Source of the DNA: 2-02-FULL-46-13 sp036517235
GTDB taxonomy: Bacteria; Patescibacteriota; Minisyncoccia; Phycocordibacterales; DSPV01
NCBI GenBank assembly: GCA_036517235.1
Contig: DATDXL010000032.1
Span: 1 to 15,702, forward strand
Reading direction: 5' to 3'
Length of the DNA stretch: 15,702 bases
The notes under the pieces are model-generated. The model was not told the DNA's origin and did no database searches. It saw nothing but the letters and a program-made list of their open reading frames with translations. The stretch's first letter is position 1. Every line of letters begins with the position of its first letter. Shown piece by piece: positions 1 to 6,896 of this stretch. The translations under genes were made by a program, and so were the position numbers.

Positions 1-756
1 GGAGCGGGCGAGAATTGGGACGAGCTTGTTTCGCTCTGCGTCGCGCGGGGGCTCTACGGGCTTGAGAATCTTTCGGGTATACCGGGGACGGTCGGTGCCG
101 CTCCCATCCAGAATATTGGAGCCTACGGGAGCGAGGTCAAAGATGTGACAGCTTCAGTCGAAGTGTACGACACCAAAACCCGAAAGCAGAAGACGCTCTC
201 GCGGCTCTCGTGCAAGTTCGGCTACCGGGACAGCATCTTTAAACGCGAAGGTTCTCCCTACGTCATCACGAATGTCAGGTTTTCGCTTGCCAAGGAGGGG
301 GAATTGAACCTTTCGTACAGAGATATGCGAGAATTTTTTGAGCGTGAGAAGTCTCTCAAGCCGGATCTGAAATCCGTGCGCGCCGCCGTCCTTGAGATCC
401 GAAGCCGAAAATTCCCCGATCTGGAAATAGTCGGAACAGCAGGTTCTTTTTTCAAGAATCCCATCGTGGCGAAGTCTGTGTATATATCGCTGAAGAAAAA
501 ATATCCGGAATTGCCGGGGTTTCCTGCAGGACGTGGGAAAATGAAGCTCTCGCTCGCGTGGATCATTGACCATGTCTGCAAACTAAAAGATCTTCGTGCG
601 GGGGACAGCGGTGTGGCACCGCACCAGACGCTTGTGATCTGCAATTTTGGAAGCGCACGCGCGACTGAGATCAAAGAACTCGCAGATCGGATAAGCAAAG
701 CCGTGTACGAGACGACCGGCATTACGATAGAACCCGAGGTAAAAATAATTCCCTGA
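1..756 (+). CDS. murB: UDP-N-acetylenolpyruvoylglucosamine reductase (MurB), 5'-truncated
   Basis: The frame is open from base 1, so the N-terminus lies outside the window; 251 codons are visible. MurB is a cytoplasmic FAD enzyme that reduces UDP-GlcNAc-enolpyruvate to UDP-MurNAc with NADPH in peptidoglycan precursor synthesis. Visible family hallmarks are the FAD-binding stretch GIPGTVGAAPIQNIGAYG near the left edge, the type I (E. coli-like) loop with YRDSIFK, the segment GTAGSFFKNP whose serine is the proton donor, and the C-terminal EPEV motif carrying the conserved glutamate. ATG at 145 is internal and should not be taken as the start. No terminator follows directly; the next 213 bases are non-coding. 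Identification is from conserved motifs and is secure. Confidence 0.95.
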   Translation, partial: GAGENWDELVSLCVARGLYGLENLSGIPGTVGAAPIQNIGAYGSEVKDVTASVEVYDTKTRKQKTLSRLSCKFGYRDSIFKREGSPYVITNVRFSLAKEGELNLSYRDMREFFEREKSLKPDLKSVRAAVLEIRSRKFPDLEIVGTAGSFFKNPIVAKSVYISLKKKYPELPGFPAGRGKMKLSLAWIIDHVCKLKDLRAGDSGVAPHQTLVICNFGSARATEIKELADRISKAVYETTGITIEPEVKIIP

Positions 757-796
757 GCTGTTCCAAAAGTTTTCCACAGTTTTTGGGGCGAGAGCA

Positions 797-824
797 TTGT
801 AATTGCTCGTGGGAGTATCATAAT
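797..824 (+). promoter_or_regulatory. possible promoter in the murB-downstream gap
   Basis: TTGTAA (797-802) and CATAAT (819-824) are separated by 16 bases, giving 4/6 and 5/6 matches to the sigma-70 hexamers. It would drive the small basic gene at 970 with a long leader of about 140 bases. The gap 757-969 otherwise holds only short repeats (see the 855-912 entry) and no recognisable RNA. Weak; a second -10-like box, TATACT at 900-905, lacks a -35. Confidence 0.3.
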
Positions 825-854
825 AGAGAGAGGTCACTGCAGTAATCGTTCTGG

Positions 855-912
855 GAATAGACACTATTCATTGTAATGCGGTAGGTCGAAACGATTCTGT
901 ATACTATTCATT
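855..912. repeat. short repeats with CTATTC half-sites
   Basis: GAATAG (855-860) and CTATTC (864-869) form an inverted repeat with a 3-base loop, and the 10-mer ACTATTCATT occurs at 863-872 and again at 903-912, exactly 40 bases apart. CTATTC/GAATAG are also the outer arms of the long palindromes at 3640 and 10466. They may be relatives of that operator or chance in AT-rich DNA. Confidence 0.3.
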
Positions 913-969
913 AGCAGTCCTAATTTTGCAGCGGAATCTTGTTACGAATTTTCCCGCTGTATCACTCCA

Positions 970-1059
970 ATGGCAAAGAAAAAGAAAGCACGCAAGGCCA
1001 AGAGGTCTCGCAAGGCAAAGAAGTCAAAAAAGCGCAAGTCTTCAAAGCGCCGCAGATAG
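970..1059 (+). CDS. 29-residue Lys/Arg-rich (histone-tail-like) peptide
   Basis: ATG at 970 opens a 29-codon frame ending in TAG at 1057-1059. The product begins MAKKKKARKAKRSRKAKK and consists only of Met, Ala, Lys, Arg and Ser, with no acidic or large hydrophobic residue, resembling the disordered tails of histone H1-like or protamine-like nucleoid proteins. Nucleic-acid binding is inferred from charge alone; an unrecognised ribosome-associated peptide is possible. It is followed after 8 bases by a strong rho-independent terminator, which supports a separately transcribed gene. There is no Shine-Dalgarno sequence. It stands as the only gene between murB and secA. Too short for most gene finders. 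Confidence 0.7.
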   Translation: MAKKKKARKAKRSRKAKKSKKRKSSKRRR

Positions 1060-1067
1060 TGTGACGA

Positions 1068-1100
1068 AATAAAGCCCCCTCTAGGGGGCTTTATTTTTTT
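1068..1100 (+). terminator. rho-independent terminator
   Basis: A perfect 13-bp stem (1068-1080 with 1083-1095), including AGCCCCCT/AGGGGGCT, is followed by a T run to 1100. It ends transcription of the basic-peptide gene and separates it from secA. The A-rich left arm makes it potentially bidirectional. Confidence 0.9.
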
Positions 1101-1101
1101 G

Positions 1102-1110
1102 TGCTAAAAT
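1102..1110 (+). promoter_or_regulatory. extended -10 promoter of secA
   Basis: TGCTAAAAT (1102-1110) is an extended -10 box directly after the terminator T run. Its right end is 9 bases before the secA ATG, so transcription would start about 3 bases upstream of the start codon, giving an essentially leaderless mRNA. No convincing -35 is present. Confidence 0.6.
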
Positions 1111-1119
1111 GGCTCCACT

Positions 1120-3633
1120 ATGTCGTTTTTTAGCCGTATTTTTGGGGATGAGAGTGAAAAAACGCTTAAAGGTTTTGAGCCTCTTGTCGCGAAGGTAAAT
1201 AGTTTTGAGAGTGCTTTTTCGGCGCTTTCCGCTGATGCTCTTAAAGAAAAGACTGAAGAATTAAAGAAACGCCTTGCAGGAGGTCAGACACTCGATGAGA
1301 TTTTACCTGAAGCCTTCGCGGCAGTACGAGAGGCAGCTCGTAGGACGCTGGGGCAGCGCCATTTTGACGTACAACTTGTTGGTGGAATGATTCTGCATTT
1401 CGGAAAGATAGCTGAAATGAAAACCGGTGAAGGAAAGACCCTTGTCGCGACGCTTCCGGCATATCTCAATGCGCTGACGGGAAAAGGGGTCCACGTAGTG
1501 ACGGTCAACGATTACCTTTCACGGCGCGACAGCGTCTGGATGGGGGAAATCTACAACGCGCTCGGGCTCTCGGTAGGTGTCATCAACCACGAAAGCTCGT
1601 ACCTCTACGATGAGTCGCACAAGACCCCCGAGGAAGACAAGGAGCATGACGAGATCGGCAGCTTTCACGTGTTCTATGACAGGTTGCGTCCCTCGAGTAG
1701 GCGACAGGCATATGAAGCCGACATCACCTACGGTACGAACAATGAGTTTGGGTTCGACTATTTGCGCGACAATTTGGAATACGAAGAGAAAAGTCTCCGC
1801 CAGCGCCTTTTCAATTATGTTATCGTCGATGAAATCGACTCCATACTTATAGACGAAGCGCGAACGCCCTTGATTATCTCGTCGATGACATCCGAATCAG
1901 AGGATTTGTACAAGACTTTTGCAACGCTCGTGGGAGATTTTGAGGAGGACAAAGACTATGAGGTTGATAAAAAACTGCATGCGGTGACATTGACTGACGC
2001 AGGTATCGCCAAAGCCGAGAAGCGACTGGGGATAGAGAATATTTACACCGACCAGGGTATCAAGTCGGTGCACCATCTTGAGACCGCGGTGAAAGCAAAA
2101 GCTCTTTTCCACAAAGACAAAGAGTATGTGGTGAAAGAAGGACAGGTCATTATCGTAGATGAGTTCACCGGACGTCTTCAGCCGGGACGACGTTGGTCTG
2201 AAGGTCTGCACCAGGCTATCGAAGCGAAAGAGGGAGCTATTATTCAGAAAGAGTCGCGCACGTTCGCCTCTATCACGTTCCAGAATTTCTTTCGTCTCTA
2301 CAATAAGCTCTCCGGTATGACAGGGACCGCGATTACCTCAAAGGAGGAATTTCTGAAGGTGTACGGGCTTGATGTCGTGGCGACACCGACGAATCGTCCC
2401 ATGGTGCGCGCAGACCGCAACGACTTGATTTTCCAGAGCGAGAAAGGGAAGTTCACGGCTGTTGCGCGTAAAGTCAAAGAATTGAATCAAAAAGGACAGC
2501 CTGTGCTTATTGGCACGGTTTCTATCGCTAAGAATGAGCTGCTTTCGGGATATCTGACGCGAGAGGGGGTGAAGCATGAGGTGCTGAATGCCAAGAACCA
2601 CGAGCGTGAAGGCGAGATAATCGCGCAAGCGGGGAGGCGCGGGGGAGTAACAATCGCGACGAACATGGCAGGGCGCGGTGTTGACATAAAACTCGGTGGT
2701 ATCCCTTCAACCAAAGAAGAGTATGAGGAGGTGAAAAATACGGGAGGACTGTTTGTGCTTGGTACCGAACGGCATGAAGCGCGGCGTATCGACAACCAGT
2801 TGCGCGGACGTTCGGGTCGCCAGGGAGACCCCGGCGAGACGCAGTTTTTCGTTTCGCTTGAAGACGAATTGATGCGGGTATTCCCGCGCGATACCATGAA
2901 GAGCTTGATGAGCCGGCTTGGCGTGGCGGAAGATGAGCCGATAGAGAACCGCATGATTACCAAGTCCATTGAGACGGCACAAACCAAGATTGAGGGATTT
3001 AACTTCGATGCCCGTAAGCACGTGCTCGAATACGACGATGTGATGAACCACCAGCGAAAGATTGTATACGGGCGTCGCCGGGCGGTGCTTGTCGGTGACG
3101 AGAGCGCTATCGACGCGTATCTGGCGAAGATCTCGGAAGGCGATGAAGCCGCAGTCAACATCATTGCCGACAAGAAGCAGCAACTCGGCGATGCAGAGTT
3201 TTACGGAGTCATGCGGCGGCTCATTTTGCAGGCGATAGATATGTTCTGGGTAGATCATCTCGAGATGATGGACTATATGCGGGGAAGCGTGAACCTCCGT
3301 GCCTATGGCCAGCGTGACCCTTTGGTTGAGTACAAGAGAGAAGGTTTGAAATTGTTCAAGGAAATGGAGGCGACTATCGGCGATCAAATTATCAAAGTCA
3401 TTCCGAATATCATACCGGGGGCGTTCACGGTGCGCGATAAGCAGATGGAGCAGGTTAGGAAGCAGGCACGGGAAATAACATCGCGTACTGGTTCGGGCAC
3501 ACCAATCAGTTCTGGCAAAAAAGAGCCAGGTCGCAATGACCCCTGTCCGTGCGGAGCTATAAATCCAGCTACGAATAAAGTGTATAAGTATAAGCAGTGC
3601 GGTCTTATCAATGCGCCGCATCACCGAAAGTGA
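1120..3633 (+). CDS. secA: preprotein translocase ATPase SecA
   Basis: An 837-residue SecA, the motor that binds SecYEG at the inner face of the membrane and drives export by ATP hydrolysis. Walker A is MKTGEGKT (100-107), the DEAD-type motif is VDEID followed by SILIDEARTPLIIS (236-254), and NBD2 carries GRGVDIKL (518-525) and RGRSGRQGDPG (562-572). NBD1 has an acidic/His insertion of about 35 residues (about 158-190) before YEADITYGTN, absent from E. coli SecA. The C-terminus has GRNDPCPCG as usual, but cysteines 809 and 811 are separated from C827 by 15 residues rather than 8, and the His/Cys that normally follows is Gly828; two histidines lie further on (834-835). The family average is about 840-900 residues, so it is full length. 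Start ATG 1120 fits the conserved N-terminus; there is no Shine-Dalgarno sequence. Confidence 0.98.
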   Translation: MSFFSRIFGDESEKTLKGFEPLVAKVNSFESAFSALSADALKEKTEELKKRLAGGQTLDEILPEAFAAVREAARRTLGQRHFDVQLVGGMILHFGKIAEMKTGEGKTLVATLPAYLNALTGKGVHVVTVNDYLSRRDSVWMGEIYNALGLSVGVINHESSYLYDESHKTPEEDKEHDEIGSFHVFYDRLRPSSRRQAYEADITYGTNNEFGFDYLRDNLEYEEKSLRQRLFNYVIVDEIDSILIDEARTPLIISSMTSESEDLYKTFATLVGDFEEDKDYEVDKKLHAVTLTDAGIAKAEKRLGIENIYTDQGIKSVHHLETAVKAKALFHKDKEYVVKEGQVIIVDEFTGRLQPGRRWSEGLHQAIEAKEGAIIQKESRTFASITFQNFFRLYNKLSGMTGTAITSKEEFLKVYGLDVVATPTNRPMVRADRNDLIFQSEKGKFTAVARKVKELNQKGQPVLIGTVSIAKNELLSGYLTREGVKHEVLNAKNHEREGEIIAQAGRRGGVTIATNMAGRGVDIKLGGIPSTKEEYEEVKNTGGLFVLGTERHEARRIDNQLRGRSGRQGDPGETQFFVSLEDELMRVFPRDTMKSLMSRLGVAEDEPIENRMITKSIETAQTKIEGFNFDARKHVLEYDDVMNHQRKIVYGRRRAVLVGDESAIDAYLAKISEGDEAAVNIIADKKQQLGDAEFYGVMRRLILQAIDMFWVDHLEMMDYMRGSVNLRAYGQRDPLVEYKREGLKLFKEMEATIGDQIIKVIPNIIPGAFTVRDKQMEQVRKQAREITSRTGSGTPISSGKKEPGRNDPCPCGAINPATNKVYKYKQCGLINAPHHRK

Positions 3634-3639
3634 GAAATA

Positions 3640-3675
3640 ATCTATTCCATAATTCTATAGAATTATGGAATAGAT
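3640..3675. promoter_or_regulatory. 36-bp perfect palindrome, putative operator (copy 1)
   Basis: Bases 3640-3675 read the same on both strands, with arms ATCTATTCCATAATTC and core ATTCTATAGAAT. The inner 32 bp (3642-3673) recur base for base at 10466-10497. It lies 6 bases after the secA stop and 6 bases before the start of the zinc-ribbon gene. CATAAT at 3648-3653 could act as the -10, placing the start site inside the dyad. It lacks a T run, so it is not a standard terminator. Confidence 0.75.
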
Positions 3676-3681
3676 GGCACT

Positions 3682-3852
3682 ATGAAAAAGTTAGGCAAAC
3701 ATTCAATAGAGTCTCTGCATCATTTCCGGTGTGCTTTTTGTAAGAAATGGTGGACAATCGCGGACGCGCCAATACGAAAGAAAGAATGGTTTTGTCCTTG
3801 GTGCGGTATACTCAACACTGAAGAGCATCAAAAACTGGCAGGCAAGAAATGA
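3682..3852 (+). CDS. 56-residue zinc-ribbon protein
   Basis: ATG 3682 to TGA 3850-3852. Two CxxC knuckles, C17-A-F-C20 and C38-P-W-C41, are 17 residues apart in a Trp- and Lys-rich protein, the pattern of a small zinc ribbon. Function is unknown; nucleic-acid or protein binding is typical for such folds. Its stop overlaps the next start by 4 bases (ATGA), so it is translationally coupled to the swivel-protein gene. It directly follows the 36-bp palindrome and is the first gene of that operon. Small size hides it from length-limited gene calling; the cysteine pattern and coupling support it. Confidence 0.75.
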   Translation: MKKLGKHSIESLHHFRCAFCKKWWTIADAPIRKKEWFCPWCGILNTEEHQKLAGKK

Positions 3853-4310
3853 AAAGGAGAGATTGGACATTTGTATACAGTGAGGGACATTCATTAATCA
3901 TGAATGAATCCTTCTTTAAGGCGTTTACGGAACTAAAGAATGTGCCGGGTAGTTTCAATTCGGTTCTGTATGTGAATAGGAATGGGTTAGAGGTGTGCTA
4001 TACACCAAAGGAGGAGATAGAAAGGGTTAAAGAACAGGGAGCTATATTTTTTGATAGCAATTTCAGGGATCAATTCAGGAGAGATATAAAGAAGTGCGCA
4101 GAGAGTTTCGAGAAATTCTATACAGAGTTCAGCGCGATGCGGCTAGCTGACATAGAAATGAAGAAACTCCTTGATCTATTCAATACCTACGTTTCTTGTC
4201 TCATACCGATGCTTGCCCATTATCAAGTCTCGGGTGGAAGAACCTTCCCACTCCTTGAACAGAGGATCAAGGAAGCAATGTCACGTTACTTTTTTAATGC
4301 TGATCTCTAG
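3849..4310 (+). CDS. N-terminal part of a PEP-utiliser-like protein, ended by an in-frame TAG
   Basis: 153 codons, ATG overlapping the upstream stop by 4 bases, ending in TAG at 4308-4310. No known domain is recognised with certainty. The layout resembles the N-terminal region of the intact paralogue at 5778-6896: an aromatic-rich start with SEGHSLIMNESFFKAF (paralogue: HFEGIDFLMNDVWMAF), an AIFFDS segment (AAFFPD), then long helices. The next gene is in the same frame, and the 7 codons between are open and read RNYGLLL. The likeliest view is that 3849-5300 is one gene of 483 codons plus the TAG, either broken, read through, or translated as two halves. A sequencing error cannot be excluded. 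Confidence 0.7.
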   Translation: MKRRDWTFVYSEGHSLIMNESFFKAFTELKNVPGSFNSVLYVNRNGLEVCYTPKEEIERVKEQGAIFFDSNFRDQFRRDIKKCAESFEKFYTEFSAMRLADIEMKKLLDLFNTYVSCLIPMLAHYQVSGGRTFPLLEQRIKEAMSRYFFNADL

Positions 4311-4331
4311 AGAAATTACGGACTTCTTCTT

Positions 4332-5300
4332 ATGCCTACGGATATGGATATATTAGTGCGGGAGGAATATGAGTTACGGAAGTTAGCACGTGAAGAGAAA
4401 TCTGTCTCCGATGATATATTACACGCGCATGCGAAGAACTATTCGAGCAAGTATATTCTGGTCTATGATGAGGATAAGATATTTGCTTCGTTGCGAAAGA
4501 AAATTGAGGGATTTAAAAAGAACGATGAAACTCCTGAGGCATTCTGGGCTCGAGTGCAGAAAGAAAAGAGAGATACCCAGGAGAAACAGAGCTTGGTGCT
4601 TGAACAATTACGCAAGGAAGAAGAAATAGTTGATTTGATTAAGTTCATACGAGAGCAAGGGTTTCTTCGGTTCGAATACAAAGAGTGGTTTATGGGTGCC
4701 GAGTATAAATTTCTGGAACTCTTCAAAGAGATAGCGAAAAGGATCGGTTTGGATATCGAGACATTCTTTTTGTCATACGGTATTGATGATGTTCGCAGAT
4801 TTTTTACTCATGGAGAAAAGCTCTCTCAAGCAGATATTGAGGCACGTAAGAAGATGTACATTCTTTTACAAGACGGTAATGAAAGAGTGTTTCGGGTGGG
4901 TGCCGAGGCAGAGAAATTTTTTGGAGAGATTTTCGATACCCAGGGTACAGTATCAACCGAAGTGAGGGGGGTTGTTGCGAACCGCGGCAAGGTGGTGGGT
5001 AGGGCAAGGATTATACTGCCTCGGGATTTCGTTCAGATAGAAGAGGAGCTTGAACATTTCAAAGAGGGGGAAGTTTTGATAACAACGATGACGCAACCTA
5101 CGTTAATCGTTGTTATGAAGAAAGCAGGGGCAATTATCACTGATCAAGGAGGTATGACTTCCCACGCAGCCGTGATTTCAAGGGAATTTGGAGTACCCTG
5201 CATCGTTGGTACCTATAAAGCAACACAAATCTTTAAAACGGGAGATCTCCTTGAAGTAGACGCCGACAAGGGGATTGTACGTATTATTAAACGTATCTGA
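4332..5300 (+). CDS. phosphohistidine swivel-domain (PEP-utiliser mobile domain) protein, C-terminal part
   Basis: 322 codons from ATG 4332. Residues about 205-320 form the phosphohistidine domain of PEP synthase, PPDK and rifampin phosphotransferase: RGVVANRGKVVGRA, then TDQGGMTSHAAVISREFGVPCIVG, with His278 the expected phospho-carrier. The preceding region (about 100-200, with YGIDDVRRFF) resembles the part just before this domain in rifampin phosphotransferase and PEP synthase. No ATP-grasp domain or PEP-binding barrel is present, so the phosphate donor and acceptor are unknown. Residues 1-40 (LVREEYELRKLA, HAHAKNYSSKYI) look like internal family sequence rather than a true N-terminus, supporting fusion to 3849-4310. 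There is no Shine-Dalgarno sequence before the ATG, which is 21 bases past the TAG. Confidence 0.85.
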   Translation: MPTDMDILVREEYELRKLAREEKSVSDDILHAHAKNYSSKYILVYDEDKIFASLRKKIEGFKKNDETPEAFWARVQKEKRDTQEKQSLVLEQLRKEEEIVDLIKFIREQGFLRFEYKEWFMGAEYKFLELFKEIAKRIGLDIETFFLSYGIDDVRRFFTHGEKLSQADIEARKKMYILLQDGNERVFRVGAEAEKFFGEIFDTQGTVSTEVRGVVANRGKVVGRARIILPRDFVQIEEELEHFKEGEVLITTMTQPTLIVVMKKAGAIITDQGGMTSHAAVISREFGVPCIVGTYKATQIFKTGDLLEVDADKGIVRIIKRI

Positions 5301-5337
5301 TTAATTCCTGGCTGATAATGGTTTTTAAAGGGTAAAA

Positions 5338-5346
5338 TGCTATAAT
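5338..5346 (+). promoter_or_regulatory. consensus extended -10 promoter of hicB-hicA-swivel operon
   Basis: TGCTATAAT (5338-5346) matches the extended -10 consensus exactly. Only 7 bases separate it from the hicB ATG at 5354, so the mRNA would start at or within a base or two of the start codon. No -35 match. It gives the toxin-antitoxin module and the gene behind it their own transcript. Confidence 0.75.
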
Positions 5347-5353
5347 AGAAAGC

Positions 5354-5575
5354 ATGAAACGAGAATTTACAGCTATCTATCAAAAGCGCGGGAAGCATGT
5401 AGTTGCGTGGGTAGAAGAAGTTCCGGGTGCGAATACGCAGGGGAGAACAACTAAAGAAGCCCGCGAAAATCTAAAGGAAGCTTTGCAACTTGTGCTTGAA
5501 ACCAATCGCAGTCTTGCAAAGGGTAAGGGGATTGATTCACGACGGGAATCTCTACGAGTTGTGGTTCCGGCCTAA
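5354..5575 (+). CDS. hicB: HicB-family antitoxin
   Basis: 73 residues. The N-terminal half (FTAIYQKRGKHVVAWVEEVPG, then NTQGRTTKEARENLKEAL) is the HicB partial RNase-H-like fold that binds and neutralises HicA. It ends shortly after the core, with no room for the C-terminal DNA-binding HTH or ribbon-helix-helix of longer HicBs, so autoregulation through HicB itself is doubtful. hicA follows after 11 bases; antitoxin-first order is the reverse of classical hicAB. The start is fixed by the promoter 7 bases upstream. Confidence 0.88.
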   Translation: MKREFTAIYQKRGKHVVAWVEEVPGANTQGRTTKEARENLKEALQLVLETNRSLAKGKGIDSRRESLRVVVPA

Positions 5576-5586
5576 CCCTTCTTGTT

Positions 5587-5781
5587 ATGAGGCGGATTGC
5601 TCTCATTCGTTATCTTTATAAAGAAGGATGTCTTTTGGTGCGTGAAGGAAAGAAACACTCTGTGTTTGTGAATCCGAAAGAAGAGAGAACTTCAACAGTT
5701 CCCAGACACAATGAAATCAACGATTTCCTTGCAGAGAAGATTTGTAAAGATTTGGGTGTTCCTGTCATTCATAGACGATGA
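5587..5781 (+). CDS. hicA: HicA-family mRNA interferase toxin
   Basis: 64 residues with the small dsRBD-like HicA fold: an N-terminal helix (IRYLYKEGCLLVRE), the catalytic-histidine strand GKKHSVFVNP with His24, and TVPRHNEIN followed by the last helix. HicA cleaves mRNA until bound by HicB. Key residues look intact. Its stop overlaps the start of the swivel gene at 5778 by 4 bases (ATGA), so hicB, hicA and that gene form one coupled operon. No Shine-Dalgarno sequence. Confidence 0.88.
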   Translation: MRRIALIRYLYKEGCLLVREGKKHSVFVNPKEERTSTVPRHNEINDFLAEKICKDLGVPVIHRR

Positions 5782-6896
5782 TTAAACTCGTGAAATTCAT
5801 AGATAGCTCAAAAAACTACCAGCGGCTATTCCACTTTGAGGGGATAGATTTTCTCATGAATGATGTGTGGATGGCTTTTTATAAGAGTTTGGAGGCATTA
5901 GAGACATCTATTGATGACGAGTGGTATTGCTGGTTACCAAAGAAAGTTCTTAACGCACAGTTGGATGATGGTGCCGCTTTCTTTCCTGACAATAACAGAT
6001 TTAACGAATACTACGATGCGCATGTCACGTACCTAGATGACCTCTTAAAGATCTTCGATTCAGAAATACAGAAGCCTGAAATTCTTACGCGGCACAATGT
6101 AGAGAAGTTTCTCGAGCATTGTCGTTTGGCGCTCTCATTCTTTTACCGAACTGAATTCTTTTACACAGACAAAGCTTATACATTGTCTGAATCGAATCCT
6201 ATTATCAAGGAGAATCTTATGAAAAACTATACGTTGAAAGAGAGGTCTCGCGTTGAAATATTCAACAATACGTGGTTTGGAGACAACTCCTATTTTAATC
6301 AGATGTTCCGAAAACTGAGCAAGCAGTTTGATGTAAATCAGCGTAATCTGAAATACTACGGTGTCGACGACATCTACGCGCTCTTTGAGGGAAGAAAATT
6401 GGAAGATAAGACAGTCAATGATAGAAAGGAAGCGAGGATCATTGTTGCAGAAAATAAAAAGAGTAAGGTGTTCTCGGGTTCGCAGGTCAAAGATGATATC
6501 ATCGCGTTGCTCAAGCAAGCGGGTGAAGAAATCCCTCATGGAGTTAAGACTTTGAAAGGAATTCCGGCAAGCAAGGGGAAGGTTATTGGTAGAGTAAAAA
6601 TCATTGTATCTGACCCAAAGACTTTTGATTCTCTGGCGAAGGAATTTGAAAAGATGCAGAAAGGGGATATCTTGGTCGCTGAGACTACCTCGCCGGAATT
6701 CATGCCTGCATGCGAAAAAGCATCTGCGATACTTGCTAATCAGGGCGGACTGCTCTCTCATGCTGCCGTGGTCTCGCGTGAGTTTGGCATTCCCTGTGTC
6801 GTCGGTTTAAAGTACGCAACCCATGTACTTAAAGATGGCGACACAGTAGAAGTGGATGGAGAGAATGGGACCGTAAAGATTTTGGGGAAAAGATAA
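5778..6896 (+). CDS. phosphohistidine swivel-domain (PEP-utiliser-like) protein, intact paralogue
   Basis: 372 residues. The C-terminal domain (about 258-370) has GIPASKGKVIGRVKII and NQGGLLSHAAVVSREFGIPCVVG with His328 as the expected phosphohistidine; the Asp usual in TDxGG is Asn here. Residues 193-220 (YYGVDDIYALFEGRKL, then DRKEAR) match the segment before this domain in rifampin phosphotransferase and PEP synthase. The N-terminal about 130 residues, rich in Phe/Tyr/Trp, are of unknown function and resemble 3849-4310. It is about 110 residues shorter than the 3849-5300 reading because the middle segment is missing. ATP-grasp and PEP-barrel domains are absent, so the partner enzyme and substrate are unknown. 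It is coupled to hicA by ATGA. Confidence 0.85.
   Translation: MIKLVKFIDSSKNYQRLFHFEGIDFLMNDVWMAFYKSLEALETSIDDEWYCWLPKKVLNAQLDDGAAFFPDNNRFNEYYDAHVTYLDDLLKIFDSEIQKPEILTRHNVEKFLEHCRLALSFFYRTEFFYTDKAYTLSESNPIIKENLMKNYTLKERSRVEIFNNTWFGDNSYFNQMFRKLSKQFDVNQRNLKYYGVDDIYALFEGRKLEDKTVNDRKEARIIVAENKKSKVFSGSQVKDDIIALLKQAGEEIPHGVKTLKGIPASKGKVIGRVKIIVSDPKTFDSLAKEFEKMQKGDILVAETTSPEFMPACEKASAILANQGGLLSHAAVVSREFGIPCVVGLKYATHVLKDGDTVEVDGENGTVKILGKR

Noticed and set aside
145..756. ATG at 145 as the start of a complete murB
   Set aside because: The frame continues upstream to base 1 with conserved MurB FAD-binding sequence, so the gene is truncated by the window edge.
770..778. TTTTCCACA, one mismatch from a DnaA box
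   Set aside because: A single copy with no further boxes, no AT-rich unwinding region and no dnaA/dnaN nearby; not evidence of an origin.
2707..3624. Long open frame (305 codons) on the minus strand inside secA
   Set aside because: It lies fully antisense to a highly conserved gene, has no family motif, promoter or ribosome-binding site, and its composition is that of a shadow frame.
3640..3675. Palindrome as the secA terminator
   Set aside because: No T run follows, and identical copies lie upstream of other starts rather than after stops, favouring an operator role.
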